Positions 11,701-21,164 of a stretch of DNA of 34,814 bases are shown here, piece after piece; the stretch's first letter is position 1, and each line of letters begins with the position of its first letter. The position numbers were made by a program, and so were the translations under genes. This DNA comes from Cyanophora paradoxa (Eukaryota > Glaucocystophyceae > Cyanophorales > Cyanophoraceae), in assembly GCA_004431415.1 (NCBI GenBank), contig QPMI01000354.1:1-34814 (forward strand), in the 5' to 3' direction. Under the pieces are notes generated by a model. It saw only the letters and a list, made by a program, of their open reading frames with translations. It was not told the DNA's origin and did not search any database.

Positions 11701-12543
11701 GGGGCGCTGGGGAGGGTGGGACGAGGCGTAGAGGGCGCGCCTCGTCGTCGTTGTCGAGGTGGTAGACGTTGGCGCGGCAGTCGTAGCCCCGGTAGCCGTA
11801 CACCCACTCGGGCTCGAGGCGCGCGGGCGGCGCCTCGGCGTGCGCGGGGCTCGGCGCGAAGTGCGCCGGCGTGTGCGCGCGGGCGGCGGCGAGCCAGGGC
11901 TGCGGGGCCTGCGCCCCGCGGGAGCGGCCGCGCGGGGCCGGGGCCGCGAGCGCGAGGTACTCCATGCCCGCCTCCTCGAGCTCCGCCTCCTCCTCGGGGG
12001 AGCCGGGCGGGGCGGCCGGCAGGGCGGCGAGCAGCTCGAGCACCTCAGCCGCCCCGCTCGCCTCCCAGGGGCCCGACGCCAGCACGCCCGAGGCCCCCGC
12101 CGCGCGCAGGTCCGCCCCCACGGCGCGCGTGCGGGGCGGCCGGCTGCGCGCCGCCTCGAGCGAGGCCCGCACCGCGGCGCCGGCGGCCTCGCCGTACGCC
12201 GTCGCCCGCGCCCGCGTGCCGGCCCCTCGTACGCCTCCGTGTGGAAGTGCCGGTGGTCCGGCTGGAACCGCAGCGGCGACGGCGGCCGCCACGCGCCCCG
12301 CTCCGCCCCGCTGGTGCCGTCGCCGGGCGCCGGGGCGGCGCGGAGCGCGGGCGCGGCGGCGCCGGCTTGGCGGGGGACGCCGGCGGGGCGAGCCGGAGAG
12401 GCGGGGAGGGGTGGAGGGGCCGGGCAGGGCGGGAGGAGGCCGGCTGGGGGTGGCGAGGCGCCTCGGGAGGGCGAGGCGCCGCGGGAGGGGGAGAGGGCCC
12501 CTTCAGAGGGCGCTGGCGGGCTGGCGGCGCCGCCGGCCGCCAT
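5793..12543 (-). CDS. EML-like protein (HELP motif plus beta-propeller), two tandem modules
   Basis: This multi-exon gene is read right to left and ends at the TAG at 5793-5795. The first HELP motif is at about 11640-11815: WVYGYRGYDCR, then VVYTCGAVGVAYN and QRHYLGHDDVI. This is the signature of echinoderm microtubule-associated protein-like (EML) proteins, which bind tubulin through a tandem propeller. Propeller repeats follow, such as FVAVGHRHLSVWA and VWAVAVNPAEGTLVSGG. A second, weaker HELP motif lies at about 8860-8990 (LQWVHGFSGAHTRG) with another propeller after it. The roughly 1-kb C-terminal part is a non-WD extension ending APWIDVGV. The ATG at 12543 starts a Ser/Pro/Gly-rich leader. 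The frame changes near 12210, which means either a 32-nt GC-AG intron (GCACGC donor) or a lost base. The intron at 11687-11740 best fits a GC donor. The gene could also be spliced to its upstream neighbour. Confidence 0.65.
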
Positions 12544-15500
12544 CCTGCTGCTCCGCTGCGCGTGCCGCGTGACGACCTGCGCCGGCGCGAGGTGAGTGGC
12601 CGAGGGCGGGGCGGGGGCGGGGAGGGGGGAGGAGGGACGGGCGCGCGTCGACGACGAACTCGGCGGAGACGGAGCGGCGGTAGGCGTCGACGACGCCCTT
12701 CACGAACGTCCCGAAGCGCGTCGCCTCGATCGACTGCGATGGAAGCGCGTCAGGTCAGCGGCGCCCCGTCTCGCACAACCCGCGGGGCGGGGCGCACGTG
12801 GGGCTCGCGGGCGGCGGCGGCGGCGGCCCCGGGGGCGCCGCCGCGCGTGAGGAGGGCGAGGCCGTCGGGGAAGGCGCGGTCGAACTCGCGGCAGATGTGC
12901 CTGCGCGGGGCCCGTGAGTGAGGCGCCGGGGGGGGGGCGTGGAGGGCGGGGGCGGGGGCGTGGGGCACCGGCGGCGGGCGGCGTCGGAGGCGACGGGGGC
13001 GGAGTGGAGGGCGCGGGGCCCGCCCCCGGCGAGGTGCTGGCGGCAGACCCCGAAGACGTAGGCGGGGGAGATCTTGCTCGAGAAGCGCGCCACGGTGCGC
13101 GCGATGAAGCCCTTCACCCGCTCCCCGTCCCCCCCTGCGCCCCCTCAGCCGGCGCCAGGCCGGGGGGGAGGGGGGCGCGGGCCCTCGGGGGCGGCGAGGT
13201 GGGCGACGGTGGTGAAGTCGGGGAACTCGCGCCGGAAGGCCTCCACGATGGCCACCTGCCGGTGGTACTCCTCCCCGTGCGCCCGCCGGTGCCCCGCCCC
13301 CATCATCGGCGCCCCCTCGCACGCCCAGCACGGCCCCTCGTCCAGCTGCCGCCGGTGCTGCAAGCGGGCCCGTCGGCGCCGCGGCGCGAGGACGAAGGAG
13401 AGCGGAGGGGGGCACCGAGTGGACGTGGCGGTTGTCGGCGTCGGTGTGCACCCGCACGCCGGGGCTCGGGCCGGCGGCCGCCCCGCTGGGGCCGGCCTCC
13501 CCGGCGCCGGCGCTCTCGGCGCCGGCGGCGAGGGCCTGGGCGACGGAGACGCCGAAGTCGCGGGCGCAGCCCTGGACGCCGGCGAGGCTGCGGAGCAGCT
13601 CGAGGCGCTCGGCGCGCGTCTTCAGCTGCCCGTCCAGGCGGCGCAGGAAGGCCTCCAGGCGGGTGCGGTCGAGGGCGCGGGCGCGGCGCAGCGCCCGCCG
13701 CTCCCCCTCCTCGTCGATCGCCATGCGGAGGATGCGGGCCGAGAGCTCGGGGGAGACCCCCAGCTCGGCCTCCGCCCTGAGGGAGCCTCGGCCTCGGGAG
13801 AGCTCAGAGAAAGAAGGGGGGGCGGACCAGGCGAGGAAGTCGTGGTAGGCGCCGCGCCACTCGGCGTCGGCGAGGCGCTTCGCGCGGGGGAAGGAGGCGC
13901 GGAACTCGCCCACGACGGTTTCCTGGGCGGGGTGGACGCGGGGCACGGGGGGCTCGGGCGGGGCCCAGCCGCCGCGGGCGCGGTCGAGGGCGAGCTTGAG
14001 GTAGTGGTCGAGGACGTAGTCGAAGCGGGCGGCGTCGGGCCCGCCGGGGCTCGTCCGCAGGCCCAGCTCCTTCAGCATGGACTCCCGGAAGCGGCCGTAC
14101 TGCGCGGGGCCGCCTCGCCAGGGGCCCGGCGAGGCGGCGGCGGGGAGGGGCGCACGGCCTCGGCGGGGGCGTCGGCGCGGGCGGCGGCCTCGGGGAAAAG
14201 GACGCGGAAGCGGCTCACGATCATCTTCTTCGCGAACTCTGCGAGGGCGTCGCCGCCACGGTCACGGTCGCGGTCGCGGGCGGGGCGGGGCGGGGCGGGG
14301 CGGAATCAAAGGAGCGCGCCGAGGTTGACGCCGGCGACGAAGGACTTGGTCTGCGGGGGCGATGAGACGAGGGCAGCGTGGGGGAGGGGCCTGGGGCGGG
14401 GCGGGGACCATCTCGCGGCACTGGCGGCGGCGGGCGGCGTCCTGCTCGGCGGCCTCCACCGCCTCCCGCTCCCGCACCACGTAGAGGGCCACCACCTGCG
14501 CCCCGCCCGCTCGGGGGCCGGCGGGGGCGCCTCGAGAGCGGGGGCGGGGCGCGCCTCGCGGACGTAGTCGGGGATGACGCGGACGCCGAGCTCCCCCAGG
14601 CGCTCGCACGCCCGCAGCGCGAAGTCACGCACGTGCGCCGCCCGTACCCCCAGGTCCACCCGCCGCACGATCTCCCCGTGCTCCATCGCGAACCACGCCG
14701 CGATCTGCCGCGGCGCCAGGTGGAGCCGCAGGATGCGGGCCACCTTGCGCGCCCCGCCCCGCCAGCCGACTGCGCGGCGCCTCGGTGCCGAGGGCGGGGC
14801 GTGGGCGTGGGCGGGGGGCGGGCGGACGGCGGTCGAGGAGGTCCTGGGCGAGGCACGCCTTGAAGGCCTCCCACTCCTCGAACTGCGCCCCGGCGCCCCC
14901 CGCCCGGAATCATCGACCGGCTCGAAGAAGGGGGCGGCTCGAAGCGCACGGGGACGGCGGCCTCGGGGTCGTGGCAGGCGGGCCCGTAGGTCTCCTCGTA
15001 GGCGGCGAGGACCTCGCGCACGGCGGCCTCCTCCTCGCGGCTGCGGGGCGCCAGCAGCGAGAGCGCCGCCTCGTCCCCGTTCCGCAGGAAGGTGTACACG
15101 TCCAGCCGCCTCAGGAACGCCTTCACCCGCTCCCGCTCCGCCGCCCGCCGCGGCCGCTCCTCCTCCGCCCTCGCCCGCTCCGCCAGCACCTCCTTGATCA
15201 CCTGCGGGGGGCCTCGGGCCGGCCCCGGGCGGCGGGGCGGCGGGGGCCGGGGCGCGGGCCTCGCGGGCGACGTCGTAGACGCGGGGGTCGTCGAGGGCGC
15301 CGATGTTCTCCGCGATCTCCTTCGCCGCCTGCTTGTACGCCTGCGCCGCCGCCCTCAGCGCCGCCCCCGGCCCCCGCGAGGCGCGACGGCGCGCCTTCTG
15401 CGGGTCGACGTCGCCCCCGGGGAGGGTCGAGAAGCCGACGGCGCGCTCGTAGGGGGGCCGCCCCATCTGCTCCCGCACGCCGGCCTCCCACTTCTTGACG

Positions 15501-18500
15501 GCGGCCGACTTGCGGCCCCGCGTGCGGTTGTGCCGCGCGATCGCCGCGTCGACGCGCTCCGAGAGGAACCGCGCCGCCCGCTCGGCCGCGGCGGGGGCCC
15601 CCGCCCGCCGCCGCCGCCGCTCGAAGAGGGAGTCGAGGAAGCGGACGAGGGGGGCGGCCCCGAGGCCCGTCTCGCGCCCGGCCCCGCCACGAAGCCGGCG
15701 AGCTCCTCGAGGGGCACCTCCAGCGCGCTGGCGGCCTGCCGGTTGCGGGCCAGCAGCGGCCGCGCGCAGGCGCGGAGCCAGCGGGCGAGGACCGCCTCCC
15801 GCACGACGAGGTGCACGCAGTGCGCCCCCGCCAGCGCCTCCGCCTCCGCCGCCCGCCCCCGCGACACCTCCGCCCACGTCATCGGCGGCGGCGGCGGCGG
15901 CGGCGGCACGAGAGGGCCGTCCAGCCGGCCGACGCGGCGGCCTCGGCGACGCGGCGGCGGACGCCGCGGAGGATGGCGGCGCGCCGCCGGGCGGCCTCCT
16001 CCTCGCGGGAGGGGCCGGCGGCGGCGGGGTCGGCCCCCGCGGCGGCGGCGGCCTCGGCGGCGCGGCGCTGCGCCTCGGCGGCCTCGAGCTCCGCCTCGGC
16101 CACCTTGACCGCCTCGTCGTAGCGCCCGCGGGCGGCCTCCCGCAGGGCGCGCTCGAGGGCGGCGGCCTGGGGCGGGGCGCACCGGAGCGCGGCCTTGGCG
16201 GCCTTGGCGCTCTGGAGGCGGCAGACGCGGAGGGCCTCGGCGGCCTCTGCGGCGCGCTCGTCGGCGGAGCGGAGGGCGGGGGCGCCCGGGCCGGCGAGGC
16301 CCATGGCGCGGGCGAGGCGGGCGCGGAAGGCGTCGTAGGCGGCGTCGGTGCGGCCGTCGGGGCCCTGCCACCAGCCGTACGCGTCCAGCACCAGGTGCTC
16401 CGCCTCCTCCAGCCCCGACGCCGCCTCCCCGGCCCCGAAGTCCCGCGGCAAGGGCGCCCCGGGGGGCAGCCCGTCCACCCAGCCCGCCTCCGCCGCCCAC
16501 GCGAAGTACGCGCTCGCCACGCGCGCCGCCTGCCGCGGCGCCAGGATCATCCGCGTCTTCTGCCCGAACCGCAGCGCCTCGCGCCCCGCGAAGAGCGGCC
16601 CGCACGCGGCGGGGCACGGCTCCAGCAGCGCCGCGCGCGGCTGCGCGCCGGCGGCCACGGCGCGGCGGCGGGAGCGGGCGAGGAAGGCGAGGAAGCGGGC
16701 GCGGGCCGCGGCCTTGGCCCAGCGCCGCGCGTTCCGCTCCTGCAGGCCCACCAGCTCCTCATGCACGACCGCTGCGCGATGGCCACTCAGCGCGCCGGCG
16801 CGAAACGCGGGGGCGGCGCGCGCACCGTCGACGAAGGCGTCGGTGCCCGGGTCGGCCTCGGGCCCGCCGAGGATGCGCCAGCAGGCGGCCGCCGCGCCGG
16901 CCCGCCACTCCGGGTACCCCGGCACGCCGTCCAGCTCCTCGGGGTCCACGTGCCAGGCGCCCTGCCGCGGGGCGCAGTGCCGGTGCACGCCCGACGCCGC
17001 CGTGCAAACGTGGTGCCCGCCCCGCGCCGCCCCGCCGCTCCCGCAGGCGGCCGGCCCGCCGGGGCCTCCGAGGCGGGCCAGCCGAGGGCGAGGAGGGCGC
17101 CGAGGAGGCGGCCGTCGGCCTCGAGGCGGGCGCGGACGGCGCGGCGGGCGAGGCCGAGGGCGACCGCCTCGTCCACGCGGCCGGGCGGCAGGTGCAGTAC
17201 GCCCCCGGCGAGCCGCACCAGCCCCGCGTACTTCTCCGGCCACGCCGCCCGGGCCGCCTCGCGCCGCGCCCCCGCCGCCGCCTCCTGCGCCTCCTCCGCC
17301 TGCTTCGCCAGCAGCACGCGCTGCCGCAGCTCCCGCGTTGACGTCGGCTCCCCGCTTGGCACCAGCGCCTCCGCCGCCTCCGCCGCCCGCTCCGCCGCCG
17401 CTGCCCGCTGCGCCGCCGCCTCCGCGAGGGCGCGCAGGGCCCCGCGGGGCTCGCGAGCCCCTCCGCCGCCTCCGCCCGTACCGCCGTCAGCGCCTCCCAC
17501 TCGCGCTCCGCCTCCGTGGGGGCGTCCTCGCCAGGGGCGCCGGCGGGGGCTCCTCGGGGAGGGCGGCGCGGGCGGTGGGCCCGACGAGGCGCTCGTAAAG
17601 GGCTGCGCAGGCGGCGAGCCGCTCGACGAGCTCCCCCGCCGCCCGCTCCGCCCGCGCCTCCCGCGTCTGCGTCGCCGCCCGCACCGTCCGCGCCGCCGGG
17701 AAGCTTGCCGCCCGCGGCGTCGCAGGCACCCGCGGCCCCGCCCCCGGCGCCGCGCCCCGCGCCCGGGCCCCGGCCTCCCTGAGGTAGAGCTGCGCGGCGC
17801 GGGCGGCTGCGGCGCGGGCCTCGAGCGGCGGCCCGGCCTCGGCCTCCCTCTTTGCCGCCGCCGCCGCCTCCCGCAGCTCGCGCTCCCGGTACACGCACCG
17901 CAGCGTCTCCGCTGCCGGCGCGTCGGCGCGGCGCGGCGGCGGATGCGCAGTCGGGGAGGCGCGGCAGCGCACCGTCGCAGATCTCGGGGGAGAGGAGGAC
18001 GGGGTACGCGCGCAGCAGGGCCGCGCGGAAGGCGGGGTACCCCGGCACGGCCTTGGGGAGGTCGGCGGGGTGCAGGCGCCACGCGCCGACGATGCGGCAG
18101 CGGTGCGGCTTGAGACAGCGGCGACAGTCGCCGCGGGCGTTGCCCCAGCGCCCGCTGTCGAAGGCCTCCGTCCCCGCCTTGAGGCACGGCTCCAGGACAG
18201 CCGCGCGGCCCGGTCCGCGCCGCAGGGACGACCAGATCAGGGTCTGCAGGAGCCGGAGCAGGACGGCCTGCGGGGCGGTCGGGCCGGCTCGGCCCCGGTG
18301 GGCCTGCCCGCGAGTCGCGAGGGCGCGCACCTCGTCAACCTGACGCTCGGAGAGGCGGCAGCGGCTGGCGACCTCGGCGCGCAGGTCGGAGAGCGCGGCG
18401 GCGGCCTCGTCCCGCGCCTCCTCGGGCCCGCGGAGCGCGCGCGCGGCCCGAAGGCAGCGCGCGAGGTGCTGCGCGGCGGTCTCGCCCTCGGCGGGCGGCA

Positions 18501-19020
18501 GACCCTCCGCCAGCACCGCCTCCGCCGCCTCCTCCTGCTTGGCCACGATCCTGCTCGCCATCTCCTGCCGCATCGCCTCCAGCGTCGGGCTTTTCCCCGT
18601 GCTCCTGTAGTCCAGCTGCCGGTGAGGCGCCTCCCAGAGCGCTGCGCCGCCTCTCTCAGAACGCGGCGCCGCCTCTCTCAGAGCGCGTACGCGCGGGCGC
18701 CGCGCCGCCGCACCCTCGGGGCACTCGGCCACACGGGCGGCGCTCTCCAGGTAGTGCAGGGCGGCAATGTGAGCGGCTCGGAAGACAGAGTAGCGCTCCT
18801 CGTCGAGCTTCTTGCTGCCGTCCTCACCGACGCCGGAGTGCCTATCCTGCTGCAGCTCCCGGACGAATGCATCCCAAAGCTTGCTGTCCTCGGCCGACTG
18901 CTCCAGGGCCTCGTCCCAGTCAACCGGAGATTGCCGGGGCTTCGGAGCCCCGGCGCTGGGCGCTGCGGACAGGTCAGGGACGAGCGCCGACCAACGCGCC
19001 AGGTATTTGTAGCTAAGCGC
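12504..19020 (-). CDS. Very large unrecognised protein with repeated Cys/His and 'LxLxPRQ' modules
   Basis: At least one multi-exon minus-strand gene runs from about 19020 to about 12504. I do not recognise it. The first clear exon (from about 19010) contains WDEALEQSAEDSKLWDAFV and YSVFRAAHIAALHYLE; its start codon was not resolved. Several elements recur. (i) A short helix-like motif: LSERQVDEVRAL (about 18350), LHLPPGRVDEAVAL (17180), LAPRQAARVASAYF (16530), LHLAPRQIAAWFA (14710), LGVSPELSARILRM (13750). (ii) Cys/His clusters followed by W-x-x-[DH]P and VPGYP-x-[FW]R, near 18180-17990 (CRRCLKPHRC) and 17010-16900 (HRHC). (iii) FR-x-x-FP segments near 14190, 13890, 13210 and 12870. (iv) Two FLRRLD helices (15100, 13640). 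Long Ala/Glu/Arg coiled-coil-like stretches separate them. The PRQ-x-A-x-WF motif resembles homeodomain helix 3, but this is only a resemblance. The 3' end is unsure: the exon SIEATRFGTFVKGV (12.7 kb) can splice in phase by a GC donor into the EML-like region. Confidence 0.5.
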
Positions 19021-19210
19021 GAGGGACGTTCAGGAACGACATGACATCACGCACCGACCAGCATCGTGCTGTGCGGGCCGGTGCTCTCCAACCGCCCGTC
19101 CTTCTTTGTTTACAAACGCGTACCCCCTCAGAAGAGCAAAACTCAGCAAATTTCAGCAAAACCCAGCTCGAGAAGCACCAGAGATGCGCGTGAGCACGTG
19201 AAGATCTCTT
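19021..19210. promoter_or_regulatory. Divergent promoter region
   Basis: About 190 bp separate the first coding exon of the large minus-strand gene from the MORN gene ATG at 19211. The segment is less GC-rich than its surroundings and has A-rich runs. It may also hold the unresolved first exon of the minus-strand gene: a GTGCGTG donor follows an ATG near 19046. The bidirectional promoter role is inferred from geometry. Confidence 0.35.
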
Positions 19211-20845
19211 ATGAGGGAAGCGTCGCCACCGCCCCCTGCTGCACGCCCAGTCCGCACCTACGTGAAAAGAGGCGCGATAAACTGGGAGGATGGAAGTTAT
19301 TACGAGGGCCAGCTGAAGCTACCAGGCACCGCCCAGCCCCACGGCCAGGTCAGTCCCGCTTTAGCTACAGTCGGCTTGCTTAGCTATGCGTGGGAACCGC
19401 TAAGCTTTTCTGCGGCAGGGTGTGCTAGAGTTCCCGGATGGCCGGAAGTATGTGGGCGCTTTCGAGGACGGCGAGATGCACGGTGCGCGGGCCACCGAGC
19501 CTTCAAGGCCGAGCCCCGCCCTGCTGCCGGCGCACTGCAGCTCCTCTCGAGCTGAGCACCGCCGCGCAGGCAAGGGCGTCTTCACCTGGCCGAACGGAGG
19601 CAAGCTCGAGCCCGCCCCGCCCGCCCGCCCCGTCCTCCGCGTGCGGCGCTGACGCCGTGGCGCACCGCGCCTCGCTCGCAGACCGGTACGAGGGGATGTT
19701 CGAGAAGGGGGCGAAGCACGGCTACGGCGAGTGCTCCTACGCCAACGGGAGCCGCTACCGCGGCGACTGGGTCCAGAACAAGAAGCGCGCCCGCCCCGCC
19801 CGGCCCGCGCAGCGCGCCGCTGAGGCGTTACGGCGGGGCAGGACGGGCCAGGCGTCGATCACGTGGCCGAGCGGGATGCAGTACGACGGCGGGGTGCTGG
19901 AGGGCGCCCGCGACGGCCGCGGCACCTGCGCCTTCCCCTCCGGCTCCAAGGCCCGCCCACCCGCCCTTCCCACGCCCTCGCCCCCGCCCCGGGCGCGAGG
20001 CGCGGGGGCGGGCAGTACGCGGGGGAGTGGCGGGGGGACCGGATGAGCGGGCGCGGGCGCTTCGAGTTCCCGGACGGGCAGTCCTACGAGGGCTCCCTCT
20101 CCGACGGCGTGTGCGCCCCCCGCCCCGCCCCCGCCCCCGCCCCCGCCCCCGCCCCGCCGGCCCCGCCGAGCGCGGAAGGGCGGGGCCAGGTTCGAGGGCG
20201 AGGGCGCCTTCTCGTACGGGAACGGCTGCCGCTACGAGGGCGGCTGGCACGACGGCAAGAAGCACGGGCGCGGGCGCATGACCTGGCCCAACGGCATGCG
20301 GGTGAGCCCCCGCCCGCCTCGGCCCACCTTGTGTGCGCCCGACGCGGCCGGCCGGCGCAGTACGAAGGGGAGTGGAGCGAGGACGCGCCGCACGGGCAGG
20401 GCACGGTGACCTTCATGGGCGTCACGCGCGTCGTCTCGGGCGCCCTCGACGGTCCGCCGACGCTCCGCCCCGCCCCGCCCGAGCCGATGTCCCTCGCCCC
20501 CGCAGCCCCGAGCCAGCCGCAATGGTTCACGGCCACGGGGCTGCCCCCGGGGGAGGCCGGAGGTCCGGCCCCGCCGGCGCCCCGCCGGCCGCGGCAGAGG
20601 CCGGCGGGCGGGGCGGCGGCAGAGGTCCCGGCGCCCCACAGCCGGCAGAGGCAGAGGCAGAGGCTGGCGCGGGGCCGGGGCGGGGCGCGGCGAGGCGGCG
20701 GGGCGGGGCGCCGGCCGGACGGCAGCGGCCGGTCTTCGTGGCGCGGAAGCCCATCCCCCGGGACCCGCCCCCAGACACCGAGAACCCGTTCCTCGCCAAA
20801 GGTGACCCCCGCCTCCTCGGGATCGCAGGTTCCGCCGGATGCTGA
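19211..20845 (+). CDS. MORN-repeat protein
   Basis: Exons modelled: 19211-19348, 19419-19482, 19570-19599, 19682-19784, 19842-19950, 20016-20110, 20190-20301, 20361-20451 and 20506 onward. The ATG at 19211 opens a short Pro/Ala leader. About eight MORN repeats (Y-x-G-x(6-8)-G-x-G) follow, for example WEDGSYYEGQL, FPDGRKYVGAFEDGEMHG, TWPNGDRYEGMF, YANGSRYRGDW, FPDGQSYEGSL and GNGCRYEGGWHDGKKHGRG. MORN repeats form extended beta-hairpin arrays that act as membrane-associated or cytoskeletal scaffolds. Three internal introns (19600-19681, 19785-19841, 19951-20015) fit only GC donors; using them restores exact MORN consensus across each junction. After the repeats comes a Pro/Arg/Gln-rich tail. 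One further intron in 20570-20730 is needed to reach the frame encoding FVARKPIPRD and the TGA at 20843-20845. Confidence 0.75.
19600..19681 (+). other. GC-AG intron inside a MORN repeat
   Basis: The donor GCAAGC follows an exon ending GGAG, matching the usual AG|GCAAG context of GC-AG introns. Removing the 82 nt joins TWPNG to DRYEGMF, which restores a perfect MORN repeat. No GT donor in the region keeps the phase and this consensus. Confidence 0.75.
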
Positions 20846-21164
20846 CGTGCACCTGGCGGGGCCGCCGCACAGGGGGCGGGGTCCTTCCCATTTGGGACTA
20901 GCCCTAGCGCTCGGCGGCCAGCCAGAACAAGCGTTAGCTATAGCTAGTGCAGGTAGCTAGGCACATCGATATCAGCGCGCGCGGTACGTATACTGCCCGC
21001 GACTGGGAAAGAAGGCCTAGGCTCCCCCCTAGAAGGCTCTACCCCCCGCCGACTGCGAACAGTGCGAAGTTGTGCGAACAGCTGCAGTGAAGTTGCGCTG
21101 TGCGAAGTTGTGCGAACTTGAGCTTTGTGCGAACTGAGCGCGAACTTCGCAACGTCGACGTCCA
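20846..21164. promoter_or_regulatory. Intergenic region and putative promoter of the protease gene with TGCGAA repeats
   Basis: This 319-bp spacer precedes the cathepsin-like gene. From 21051 to about 21146 it holds repeated TGCGAA/TGCGAAC words, including two copies of tgcgaagttgtgcgaac (21063-21079 and 21101-21117) and an inverted GTTCGC-type word just before the ATG. The array could bind a transcription factor or lie in the 5' UTR. The rest shows nothing recognisable. Confidence 0.4.

Noticed and set aside
14690-14740. True homeodomain in the large minus-strand gene
   Set aside because: LAPRQIAAWF resembles helix 3, but the following residues lack the N-x-R of WFQNRR and no helix 1 pattern precedes it.
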